64,000 bases of DNA, taken from assembly GCA_012064415.1 (NCBI GenBank), contig SSNU01000052.1:62001-126000 (forward strand). Direction: 5' to 3'. The stretch comes from Gyrodactylus bullatarudis. Its lineage: Eukaryota > Platyhelminthes > Monogenea > Gyrodactylidea > Gyrodactylidae. How positions within the stretch are numbered: position 1 is the stretch's first letter; every line of letters starts with the position of its first letter. Below, piece by piece: positions 10,891 through 23,700 of the stretch. The notes under the pieces are model-generated. The model saw only the letters and a list, made by a program, of their open reading frames with translations, was not told the DNA's origin and did not search any database. The position numbers and the translations under genes are program-made.

Positions 10891-11359
10891 TGAGTTTTTA
10901 TTCAATTAGCTTTAGTTTGTATTTTGCGACTTGCTACCAATCTGAAAATTAACTCTCATGAGTTTTAGAAATAGAAAATTCTGATAAAAAATTTAATTGA
11001 ATATTTTATCTTCGAAAAATATATGCATTATCTACAATGTTTTTTTTTCAAGAGTTTTTTTTCAATAGTTTGATAATAGAAAAAATCAAGAAAAGATTAA
11101 AATTTTGGAATTTCGCTCGTTCGTAAATATCTTGCGGGCATAAATAAACTTTGTTGAGCATATACAAATTCTAGTTGTTCTGTCGAGTTTGCTTCAATAG
11201 TCTCATGTTGAGTTGATATCCGATTAAATAAATTGGCTGATTTTATATAAAATTTTTCAGATTTACATATCACATTTCATCAAAATAAAAAAAGGAAGTT
11301 TCTCAAATTGAATCAATCTGTCTAGGTCCATTCATCGTGTATCTCTTAATCTTTATTGG

Positions 11360-11707
11360 CTATTTTCGTTTGCGCCGGAAAAATGTTTCCACCAAAGCCT
11401 TCCTAAAATGACTATTCAAGGTTGCATACAAAATAAAGGTACACGAATAGGTCAGGAGATTGAAAACTGTGGTAACAGTAACATACAGACGTGTTTTACT
11501 TTTGTCTGCTCTGGGGAATAAGGTTGAAAATAAGCTATTGAAGCCGAGACTCAATGGAATCTGCCCGAGCATAAACAATGCTATTACAGCCATTAAAAGT
11601 ATCGTTAGTTTATTGTGAGCACGTTGTCGACGTTCTTTTACCCGGCTACTTTGATTATTTGCCCGCAGCAATGTCACATTCATACCGACTTTGGTTGATT
11701 CCAACAT
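11360..11707 (-). CDS. GPCR exon 4 (helices 6-7 and C-tail)
   Basis: The acceptor TTCAG at 11708-11712 precedes an internal Met codon. Basic loop 3 (RVKERRQRAHNKLT) leads into helix 6 with FMLGQIP, helix 7 with NLLTYSCTFILY and helix 8 HFRKALVETFFRRKRK, ending at a stop at 11360. The short, basic C-tail has no palmitoylation cysteine. Confidence 0.88.
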   Translation of the reverse strand: MLESTKVGMNVTLLRANNQSSRVKERRQRAHNKLTILLMAVIALFMLGQIPLSLGFNSLFSTLFPRADKSKTRLYVTVTTVFNLLTYSCTFILYATLNSHFRKALVETFFRRKRK

Positions 11708-14700
11708 CTGAATTGAAATAAATAAAATTTTAGAGTTGAACCATTTTTAAAAGTTTGCAATTGTCCACCGTTGCGTTAGTTAGTTGTGTAAAATGAAAGC
11801 ATTAATAAAAGCTTAACACTAATAATCTGATACTTAAAAAGAAAAAAATTGGTAAAAATCATACTTTTGTTCCTGTCTGCGATCAAATAACGAAAAACCA
11901 ATAGCAGATTAGTAAAGCCCATGGAATAAGAAAAAGTCTTAAGTCTATCTTTCCTAAAAACATCACAAACTCTCTAAAATTTCCAATTAGACCGATCCAA
12001 TTAAATTATTAAAGGTGATCAGAACATAAAGTTGGTTGATATGAAGTTGGGAATCTATGATTTTTATGAAATCCTCGATTTCCTCATCAAAAATTCGAAA
12101 ATGTTAGAGATCTTTTGGAAACCTACTCATGCTGCCCACTTTCGTTAAAAATATTCTTTTTATGGTCGATTTTTGATTTGGCGCTAAAATCTCATTTTTT
12201 TAACCTTTGAACTGAAAATATTTATTGATTTCAAAGTGAGAGAGTGATCAAAAGAGGTTTTCCAGGATCAAAATAAGACAAGAAAGCCAAATATCACCGA
12301 CAAATTTTCGAAAGATCCACTATTTTAGAGGGATTTCGATTTATTTTGAATATAGTAAATTTAGATTTTTGACTACACTTTTGTGTCTTTAATAGTTAGT
12401 TATTTTGACAACACTTTCTTCCATATCTTACAAATTTGACTATAGTCAATTCCAAGTAAGATATTGAGAAATTTTTCCAGGCTTATTTGAGTATAGTTAA
12501 TTTAGATTTAACATTTTTGGCTAAACTTTTCTTCAATTTTATGTTCTAATTCATGCAAGGAAATACGTATTATACATTTCATATTAATTTTTTGAAGAAA
12601 TTTTTCATTAATTTACACAGCTTCTGATTTCTCTTAACAGAACTTTTTGATATTGTTCCTGTCCCCACATCAAGGTAATTTTTTTATAATCCATCATAAG
12701 ATCTCAAATTTTTTAATCCTAAATTTGATTCCTTATTTTCAGTATTTTTTCTTGGTCTCGGCATATGCAGAGACTAGTTCTAGAATAGCTCTATAAGATC
12801 AGATCAATTAATTTGCCAATTACGATCTTAATGGCTACAGCGTAAAAAATTGCAATTAATTTTTTATTATTTTAACTACACGTTTTCGAGCCGAGTCAAT
12901 AAAAAATATTGTAACCGTTGTGGGATATTTTTATATTGTCAAAAATATAATTGACTCTGGAAATTATAATGATGATTATCATTTTCTTATTGAAATCTAA
13001 TTAGATTTTTTCAGTTTGCAAACTTTTGAAAATGAAAAAAATAGACTTTGTACTTTGTGGCAACTCTTTAAAATTTGTCAAGAAATAGGCACACTAGAAT
13101 ACTTCTCTTATTTCCAATTTTATTTGCATTTAATTCTGAAGAGATTCCCACTATTCCGAGAATTTTGTAAAAAAAAATATTAAATTGGAAATCAATTTCC
13201 ATCAATTTAAAACAGATAAAATTAAATGTACATATCGACAAAAAAACTAAGGAAATGGATCTTTTGAAACAAAAAAGATGAAACCACCTTTGTAGGATTG
13301 ATTATTTTTCATTAGAGATTAAAATCTCATTCATCCTAGCAGGAATATTATTGAAAAACATTTAATTCAAATTGGATTATTACAGTGTGGATAATTACTA
13401 TTCCTAAAACTATTGAAAATTTTAGTATTCATATTAAAAATTGTTTCCATCTTACTCTTTATTTTTCTCTAAATGACGATTAAAAAATATACAGGGATTG
13501 TGGAAACATGTTTAGGTCTCCAGACTCGCTACTGGGCAACCAGGTATTAAAAGAAAAATCTAAAAATTTGGAAAGAAAAAAATTAATAAAGGTAACAACT
13601 AAAAATCACCTTTGATCACCCTCTCAATTTGAGATCCCCTCAAAAGGGAAATTTAATGTCAAATCAAAATTTAAAAAATGTACTTTTGGATTATTCGTAA
13701 ATTTTCTGTAAAGTTTATCGTTTGAACTAGAACTGAAGCTGGGATTTATTTTCAAACGGTCAAATTCAATAACATGGACTGGTCCATTACCAAACACTGT
13801 GGATCCTAAGGGAATTATTAGCCTCATAGCTAGAACGAACTGTATTTGTAAATTATAAGAATTATTTTTCTTTTCTAAATTCATTCATAATTAGTACAGA
13901 AATTATTACAATATCTCTCTAGTTTTAAGAATGAAATATTCATTAATAGATAATGATAAAATTTTATTCAAGGCCTCTTGTGTTAAGAGAAATTTTGAAA
14001 AGAAAGGCTTGAGATTATTTCAAAAGACATTTCCCTATACAAAAGTATCACGAATTAAAAAGATAATCATGATTATCACTACTATTTAACAATGATTAGC
14101 AGACGTAACTGAGTACTTGAGATGAATCGCATACATAATAGAATAAGAGAGGTATGTGGAGTTAAACTTGATTCGTCTCTAACAAGACAAGATATGCATG
14201 AAAAACCATCCAAATTCTAATGTGCGTATTATATAATCTTCAATTGTTGGGATTGTTTTGCAAATTGGAAAAAGTTGACTGCTCAATGTTCACTTCACCA
14301 ACATTTCCATTAAATGTATCAAGTTAATGAAAGGAAAAGAAGGAAATTAAATTAAATCTGATGAAAAATTATAACTCTTTTCTGTTCTGCATATCTATAC
14401 TTTATTATTATAGGTCAGCCTCTTGTATTATTCTATTCTCTCATCTGATTGGACAAAACTGATAGGTATGAGATCATGAAAGTATATAAATAGTAATTTT
14501 TTTTGACAAACTTGTCGTACCACTGAAGAAGGCGTGTGAAGACAATCACCGTCGAAACGTTTGGATGACCATGGCTGAGAATCCTAATATTGACCTAAGT
14601 TTTAATAAATTTTATTATAAAACTAATTTTAGATCATTTTTCACTGATTCGGAAGTTTACTGCTGAGAATAAGGGAAAATCGTTAAAATTTGAATGAAAT

Positions 14701-17700
14701 CATCCAAATATCAGAAAAAAAGTTTGCTTAAAGATGTGTCATTGCAAAATTTCACTTAAAAGTACACAAACTGTTTTGTATTTCATTTAAACGCTCATGA
14801 CAGGAGATAAAATGAGATGTAGTTTTTTTAAGAATAGGATAATCTTCTTTTATGCTTTTTTCGATACATTTTTAATAATACTCACTACAGGATACTTTTT
14901 CAGATGATAGAAAATGAAGAGAGTGAGAGAAAGACATTTTTCACGCATTAAAGACAAAACGAGATGAGCTATTCCTTTTAATCCTGAACAAAAGATCCTA
15001 GCAGGAATATTATTGGAAATTTATCGAAAAATTAATCATTCTTTGATCAACTGTGGAGAACCAATCCTTTGTGTATAAAAGAATCATGTTAAGCCAAATA
15101 ACCTCCCAATAGCGGCTAATCTACAGAAAATTTGCCTCCTCTTGTTTTGCAGTAATTTTTCTGAATGACAAAGAGACTAAGGGCTTTTTAACATCGATGA
15201 ATTGAAAACGAATCCCTTGCGGTGAGTTTTCATGTAAAAAAGACCAACACGATTCAAAGTGAACTTAGAGAGAAATAAGAGGGGACAACTGATCTCTAAT
15301 TTAACCCCAACAGCTAACAAGAAAGACACTCAGAACTGTATATCCAAATTCAGGCTTAGATAGAAGATGAAAGCTTCATTTTCAACATCAAGAGTAAGCT
15401 AAGTGAAAGCTAGAATGTTCAGAAAAAAATATTTAAATTTCTGCTCATAGATAGATGTAAATGACATTGACTTATATACTATTAAACTTTTAAGAATAAT
15501 TGGAATTTGTGTTAGCTTGCATGAGACTCTAATCGATTGGGAGTTACTGTCATTGTGAAGCAATTCAATAATCTCAGAGTTAAAATTTTCTAGCCAGAAT
15601 TACGAGATTTCATTCAAATAAAAAAGGCAAAAGAAAATTTTTCTTTCTTTATCAACTGATAGTGCTAAAGAAAATTCAAACAAAAATAATTATTAAATAG
15701 GAATTGTAATTATTTTCAAGTTTTTATTAAAGACCTACATGTGAATCCTTACCTAACAGGAGTTATGAATGGAGATTAATAGAACTTTAGAACAAAAATG
15801 ATTAGAGCTATTACAATTAAAGAATTGATTATTCATGTAAACAAAGAAAAAAATTATCAATTAAAAGTAAACAAAATATCTCTTAGAGACAATATTTTTA
15901 AAATGTTTTTATGATTAATAATTATAATTCTTTCTTGATTATCTTGAAAGGAACAAGAAAAAAAAAATTCTTTAGAAAGAGTCATTCTAAAAATATTTAA
16001 AAAGGACCTCAAAACTACTTATTTACTAGAGTTCTCGTGCAGCTAACAATTTCTGATTGGTTTTTGAAGTATTGACAAGTCAGAATGTGTTAAATAATCA
16101 ATTACTATGTATAATGATGAATTGAGTTGGAAACAAGATAAAAATAACTCGTAGCAATTTTAAGAAACAGCTAACAGATTGAATTTCAACTTCATTAGAT
16201 GAAAGGATAAAACTTGAGTTAAAATCCATTTACTACAGAAAAATCCTACTTTTAATGAAAATAAAGATATCCCTTGAAAGAGAGATGTGAATAAAATATT
16301 TTCGGCTAGAGTTTCATCCTTGTTCATTAATCTAATGAAGAATGAATAAAATAAAAAGCTTTTATCGACTTTTTTTGTTTGGTTGAATCACGATTTTGAA
16401 TTTTTCATCAAGTTCTGAAAATTCTTTCTATAAATGGATGTTTCTCCTCTTAATCAGGCCCAAGGCTATCTAAATCCAATATCTTTGACAAATCAGAATG
16501 AAACTATCAAGTGCCTGGTTTCTTTAGTCGAATCATTAAAATTGTCAATCGAATCCTCCTTAAAACTTCACTTCCAACAACTGGAAGAAATGAGAATAAT
16601 TCATCAAACTAACATTCAAAGCCAACAGGAACAAATTGATCAGCTGAAGAAAACAAACGTTGCTATTCTTAATGAAATTAAATCAATGAGGCAAGGTTAT
16701 GACGAAACTATGATTAAGTTATCAACACAACTCTCTACTAATCAAGCATCTAACCGGCCTTTTTTCAAGTCTTCAGATCGATCTACAATAGAGAATATGA
16801 CAAACGATGAATTAAAAATTTTGATAATAAACGAAAAACGAATCCTATCTGGTCTTGAAGACGAGCTATCTAGGAAAAACAATTTGATTATTTATAATTT
16901 GAATGACTGACTCTGAAGACTCTGATGTTAATGCTACCTTGACTGAAATTTATAAGATAACCTGTCCTGATATTCAACCTCCAACTATCGTTAACACCAA
17001 AAGATTTGGAAAAACACTCCCTGATCGCCCGAGACGATTGAAGATTAAATGTGCTATTCCAGTTCACTACCATGTTTTCCGGTTTAAATCTAAACTTACT
17101 GAATCACCCTTGCTCAAAGATATTCACATTGGTCGCGACCTATCAATGGCAATGATTGAAGCTAGGAAACGTAAGTTATTTCAATCCTAATTTCCTTAAC
17201 CATCACTCTCCTCCTCATAAAAATGACATAACAATTACTAAAAATTCTCTTGAATTTCTCTCCTTTAATACTTGCTCATTAAATTCTATTTTTGATTCTC
17301 TCAAAAATTATATTTTTATTAATAATTTTGACATTATTTGCCTAACAGAGACATGGCTGAATTCTAAGTTTAATGAATACTTTACTTCTATCAATGGATA
17401 TAAACAATTTCGCTGTGATAGATCTTCGGGTCACCATGGTGGGGTCATTACTTATGTTAAAAACAATATCAACTGTAAAATTATCAGTAAAATTAACATC
17501 AACTGCAAAATTGAATGTCTTATTGTGCAAATTTTACTGAATGGTGACAAAATCACACTAGCTAACATCTATCGTTCCCCATCCTCAACAAAACCCGATG
17601 ATCTAATGTTCCTTCACAAAATCAAAACATTTTTTGACCATCTTAATTACCCTATCATTACCGGCGATCTAAATCTACCCAAGGAAGATTGGTCTGCTCC

Positions 17701-20700
17701 CAAAAATTTATTGATTAAATACTTTTACTCCCTTGGTATTAAACAGATTATTAAAACTCCAACTAGATCTGGTAATATTCTCGATGTTGTCCTCATACCC
17801 CCTTTTATTAATTTTAAATACCATGTACACTCTTTATTTCCTCATAAAGATCACAAATCCATTATTTTCTCCATTTTTCAACTTGTCCATTTTCCACTAA
17901 ATAAAAACAAAAAACCACTTAAAACCTATATCAATTTTGACCTTGTCAATAATCTATCTAAATACTATATGCTAGATTTCCCCGAATTACCCAATGATGA
18001 TATTTGCTATTTCCTTTCAAAAATTATATCACTTTCAAAAGTCTATTTCCCATTAAAGGCTAATATTGAAAATCATTTTTTGAATATCCATGATATAAAA
18101 TTCAACTCATTATACTCAAATGGGTATAACTTATTATCTATCAGGAAAAAACTTGTAAAAATTGACGATAAATATAAAAAATGGATCTTCAAGAAGAACA
18201 TCAACATGGAAAATAGAATCCTAAGCAGAATTCATAGTGATCCTAAGACTGGCTTCAGCAAACTTAATTGCTACTTCAAGTTCCGTCCTGATAAAAAAGT
18301 TGAAATGATCAATCTAACGGCTGACATTATTAATGATTACTTTTGTTCCTGTTTCTCAAAAAATTTCAATACCCCCCTTCCTCCACTACTCCCGAACTTT
18401 TCATACTCATTTATTACATTTGATACCTTCATGAATATTTTGAAATCGTCAAATCATAAATCAACCCCTGATTTCTATGGTATATCTATTAACTCAATAC
18501 TAAATTGCTCGAATGAGTTTCTCTACAAACTTTACTCATTTTACTATTATGACATTTTTATTAAAGGAGATTTTCCTTACTTCCTTTCCTTTATTAAAAT
18601 CATCCCCATACCCAAGGTTAATTCCCCCAACTCTCCTCAAGATTATAGACCTATATCATTACTACCAAAATTGATGTCTATTCTTGACTCTATTATTCTA
18701 CATATGTTACATCAACACATCGAATTTGCCAAAATTGATAATGACCAACATGGTTTCTGTAAAAATCTCTCAACTGAATCCAATCTGCTATCATTTTTGA
18801 GCTTTGTCCAAAAAGGTATCAAAGAAAAGAAAAAAATTTTAGTTATTTATCTTGATATCAGTAAAGCCTTCGATTCCATTACTTTTACTTCGATCATGGA
18901 CATTCTCTACGATATGGTCCCTGACAAAAATCTATTGTACGTTATCTATTCATTTCTTTCCAAAAGAAAACAATTTATATCACTTAATGAAGACATTTTT
19001 AAAACTACGTCGATAGGTTCTGGCGTTCCTCAAGGAAGTAAAATTGGCCCTTTTTTATTTAATTTGGTTTTTTCTCTTATCAAAAACAGTATTCCCTCAG
19101 TTAAACTCTTTAAATTTGCTGATGATGTTAAAATTTGCTTTACATTTGATGCCAACATAGACTTTGACTTTATAAACTCATATTTATTCTCCCTCTCCCT
19201 AAATTTATTGGAACATAATCTCAATATTAATGTTAAAAAATCTCACTACATGATTCTTTTTGACAATAACCACTATGAAAAAACAATTTCTATTAATGAT
19301 AATATTATTATGAGGAAGAGTCTGGTTAAAGATCTTGGTTTGATTTATGACAGTAACCTAAGCTTTGAAAAACACATTTAAAAAATAACAAATCAGTTTG
19401 CTAGCCGTACACTTCAAATTTCTAGACAAGTTAAATCACCATCATTAAAAATGTTGTTGTTCAGAATATATGCTCGCCCAATTGCTGAATATTGCTCATC
19501 AATATGGAATCCATCTGCTATCAAATCTACTTTTAATCTGGAACTAATACAAAAAAAAATTAATCAGAGTGTTCAGTAAAACCCATCCTAACTTTCCTAT
19601 CGAAATTGATCTATTAAGACATAGAAGATTAGCAATATCAATAATATTATGTGACAAAAGACTAGACTCGTTATGGAACAGAGTGGTCCCTAACCAGAGA
19701 ACTAGGAATTCTAAAACTTTCATTAAACCAATTAATATTTCGAAAATGAAAAACCTTCACATCCTGGACAGAAAACCAGCGCTTTACAATGAAATCTCCT
19801 CTAAAATTGTAAGCCTCAAAAAGAGATCGATTTTTGAATTTGCAAAGAACTTTTAAATAAACCAGAATATTTCAATTAATTTGACTCGATTATTGTCAAT
19901 AATATTTTGTGAACTTATAAATTTGTGCCAAATATAATCTTTCATTCATATCAATAAACAACTTAATAATAAGACTCAGTCAGTTATACAGGCAAACTCA
20001 TAGAACTTCTTCAAGTAAATTCATGTTTCATTTCAAAACCGTCATAGGTTTCGATGAACGTGTTCTTTAGACTGAGACAAAAATTTTAGTACATCGTAGA
20101 AATAATGGTCACTTACAGTGCTGGGAACAGGCAATGAAGTGGAAACTCCTTTTTGCCGGGTCATCCAATTCTTCACTGATTGTAATAATAACGTATTCAC
20201 AAATATCAAAATAACTAAGAATAAGACAGGCACACATGTAAATCTAACCCATGAATAACCGGTGAAACCAATGGAGTCGCCAAATTTAGATAAATGAATT
20301 GAAATTGTCCCGTTCCTATCGAATATTTCCACGCTGAAGTAGGCAGGTATATTGAAAAGGCTTGCAATCTGTAAAAAGGATATTTCCACATTAAAACTGG
20401 AAGAGAAAATTTAATTGTTTGAATGTTTTCAACTAATCGAGTTTTGCTTTCATCTTTGTAAAATTTTTTAATTTGCGCCATAATTCTTCAATGAATTCTT
20501 GAAAAATTCTTAAACTTTTAAAATCCCTTGAAAAATAATATTGATTTTTTAAATATCCGTACTCATATCTAAAGTTTAAGAATTTACTTATTTTTACAAA
20601 AAACTCAATATTTTTCTCCGGATTCTCAGAAAAAAATAATTTTTTAAATTCTAAAATGACATGAGCTAATAAGTTGTTGATATTCAAAAATTAATCCGAA

Positions 20701-23700
20701 AAAATTCAATCCGTTTTTTTAATTTCGAAAATGAACCAAATTTCCAAAATTTTTATCGATTTCGATGATTCAATTTGGGATCAACATTAGACAAAGAATT
20801 CGAATTTGGCCATAGAGATAGTGAAGATCTGTTTCCGAGAAAAAGTTAAACTTTCAGATTTTAGATAATTTACCTTCGTGACAATCAATAAATTCAAATG
20901 ATTCGATTTCCCACAATAATGACGAACTTCAGTGAACTTCTGCAGATGAATTCTAATTTTTCGTTCAATGTTGATCCCAAATATCAACACTTAACTGCTT
21001 CGAATCATCGAAATCAATGAAAATTTTGGGTTCAAAAGTGAAAAATGTGGGAATTTGGTGGATTTTCAAAATCCAAAAATTGGCTTAATTTTGTTCAGAT
21101 TGAATATTTTTCGGAATTTTTTCGAATATCTTATTAGCTCATTCTGTTTTAGAATTCAAAAAATTATTATTTTCTATGAATTCGGAGAATAATTCCATGA
21201 GTTTTTTGTTAAAATAGTAAATTCTCATCTTTATGTTAATTAAGTTTAATCCAGTTCCAGTTGAGAGGATTCTAATGGTGTATAGAACATAATGTTTGAT
21301 TAAGACATGATTGATTTTGCATAAACTCTAATTGAGCAGGAAATTTCTCAATTTTCAATTCGTCAATATTTTTTTCCACCAAAGGTCCTGTTTTTGTATG
21401 ATTTATTCAATTATAGTTACGAAATAAAGATGAAGAAAGATTAACTTGAAAGAGTAATTACTAAAATAGAATTTCTGAAATCTACTGTTCGTGTAAAAAT
21501 ATTTTACAGACAACTTACTATTGCTACCATGATGATTTGAATGCAACTAGATCTCCGGGAACATCTCTTGCTGGCTGAATCAATATTTTTTATTGTTATA
21601 TATCGCTCGCAGGCACCAAAAACTGTTACCCAGCAGTTGATTGTCTCAGTAGTATTGGAAAGATAGTGAAAAATTTGGTTGTTCCAGGCAAGGAATTTTC
21701 GAAATTCGCTAAATCTCCCACAGAAGTTTGCAACTCTAGTTGGACATCTGAAAATGTTTAAAGTAAATTATTTCAAGTCTTTTGAAGTCTCAGAAAACCT
21801 TGACCTTTACTAAGCTCAATGATTTTACCAAAGTTCATTTTTTGTACCCAAATCATTTGGTAAAGAATACGTTTATTATTTTAAAATTAGTACCTCTAAT
21901 CCCAATATCTGTATTATTTAAATTTGTGTTTCGTTTTTGGTGAATAGATAAAACCGTCCGAATTTATTCTAACAAATTTAATATTTCATGATTTATCAAA
22001 AGATTCTTTTTATTCTAACCCTGATAATTATAATAAATTTATAAAAATTCTAAACCAGTTAATAAATAATATTTATTTGCAAAAATTCTGATCTTGAATT
22101 ATGGAGATTAATATCTAAAATTTCATAACCTTTACCTTTCAAGAATGAGCTTTTTATTGAAGATGATCTTGTACATTGTAATCCCTTTTGGAAAATTTTC
22201 AAAGGGAGACTTCTGCTAGTATTAAGCATAGCTCGACGTTAAATAAATAAGCTTAGTGTAAGCTTTAGTTACGATGAATAAATCTCAAGCAAATTTAGAT
22301 AATGAAGGATAGACTTAATGGTTCGAGTGCCTAAATTAGACCTGAGGTTCGATTCTTCTGTATTTAGGGTGAAACTATAGCATAAGTTCTCGTTTGAATG
22401 TCTGAAATTCTATGTTTTATTCTGAGTTATTTGAGGTCTGACAAGAGCTACTGTAAGATAAATATTTTTTATTACATTTTCACTCGTCTTTTTATCCCAA
22501 CATTCAATTTTCTAACGTCTATTCAGCTTATTCGGAGTTATTATTCCAGTTTTCTCAAATTCTCTTGAATCATGAGTTGACCATCTAGGAAAAAACACTG
22601 CTGATTAATGTCTATATTGATAAAATTTAAGATAATAAGAAAAAACTTTACAAGAAGAAATTTAATTAAAGTTGAAAATTTATCTTCTTTCCAGAAACAA
22701 AAAAGATGAGAATTCGTTAATTAAAATTTTTCTCGCGTTTCAAGTTAAAAAAAGGAGATGAAAGCATTATTTTTTAATATCCATTATTTTAATGATTACT
22801 AAGGGAATAAAACAGGCAAAAAAACAATTATTTTCACTCTTAGACAAGAAAAGATCACTTAATAATAGTAGATAAATCGAAAGATTTAACATGGATTTTA
22901 ATTTGATGTAGAATATTGAAAAAAGAGTAGTAAAAAGAGGCTGAAACGAATCCAATTCAAAAAAGGTGAGATTTTACTAATGTTACGAAAACCTCATGAA
23001 TCTTATTCAATCCTGATATGGGAATACGCTGATTACGAATCTACAGTCGTTTTAATGCAATTACTTTTAGTTCATGAGTTATCAATACTGAATTTGGTCA
23101 CTTTTTGATCCAAAAACAGGCTATCTTTGAAGCCTTAGCAGAAAGAGCTCAGGAGATGGAATATTTGAATTTTACGGGTATGATTACTTGATAAGACTCA
23201 TTTTACTTTCTCTTTTTGATTGGAGGTTTTCAAAAAAAACGTTTTAAATAAAAATTAAAGAAGAAAATTAGTCAGAGAGATATTTTTCAAATCTCAAAAT
23301 AAGATTAGGTTTTTAAAATAAGAAAAAATGTTGGCACTATTTGAAAAAAGGCTTTTTTGTTTTTGATCTCAGAGATTTGAATAGATCAAATATTGCTTTT
23401 TGGGATCAACGAAAAAGTCAGATAGACAGGTTCGTCCCGATTGCGTATCGTGTTTATTCTTATTTAGAAATTCTTAATATTACCTAATATTATAAAAAAT
23501 AAACAGATACAAGTTTATTGAGTTATGGAATTTTTATTACATTCAACGATTTGGCACAACTCCGGACTATTTCAAGGACGAACCTTTCTCAAAACCTCTG
23601 TTTGATAAATCTAGTTCGAAGGAAATTCATTCAGAGAGTTCAATTACTTGGATTTCAGTATCAAAGAAGCTCGAACTAATCATCATGAGAATTATTTGAA

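Larger units (their letters stand above)
7700..11359. other. Intergenic region 3' of the GPCR gene
   Basis: No gene recognised. It contains a 230-bp hairpin (8391-8623), a CTAG-type foldback (8646-8978), a copy of repeat B (9640-10050) and another palindromic element (10420-10890). The open frame at 7983-8300 shows no recognisable protein pattern. Confidence 0.45.
16434..19985 (+). mobile_element. Near full-length two-ORF non-LTR retrotransposon, inactivated
   Basis: A LINE with an RNA-binding ORF1 and an APE endonuclease plus reverse transcriptase ORF2, overlapping at 17156-17190. It sits antisense to the host GPCR gene inside its third intron. Each ORF is broken by few, clean mutations (a 4-bp duplication, one stop, one frameshift), so insertion was fairly recent. 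The 5' UTR start is not defined; the 3' UTR runs from 19857 to about 19985 and ends in an A-rich stretch near CAATAAACAAC. Confidence 0.8.
11708..20116. other. GPCR intron 3 (8.4 kb), repeat-filled
   Basis: Contains a partial copy of the 34.4-kb-type repeat (12030-12300), two imperfect copies of a TATAGT(A/T)AATTTAGATTT segment near 12352 and 12494, a promoter-like TATA segment with a CTGAAGA...GAAAC motif (14440-14620), a MITE (15118-15301) and a near-complete LINE (16434-19856). No other exon seen. Confidence 0.5.
20369..21518. other. GPCR intron 2 with a foldback element
   Basis: Most of this 1.15-kb intron is the 660-bp foldback element at 20578-21240. The remainder carries repeat C (21248-21385). 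No exon is hidden here that I can see. Confidence 0.55.

Noticed and set aside
13624..13884. Reverse-strand 86-codon ORF containing LQIQFVLAMRLI
   Set aside because: A short phrase recalls a transposon protein family, but the rest shows no conserved order and there is no context, so I could not support it.
20215..20481. ORFs overlapping GPCR exon 3 on the same strand
   Set aside because: Frame-shifted read-through of intron and exon; the spliced frame at 20368-20117 explains the conserved residues.
22310..22355. tRNA-like A box (TAGACTTAATGG) and B box (GGTTCGATTC)
   Set aside because: The boxes are 36 bp apart, too close for a tRNA, and no acceptor or anticodon stem can be drawn. At most a tRNA-derived relic or chance match.
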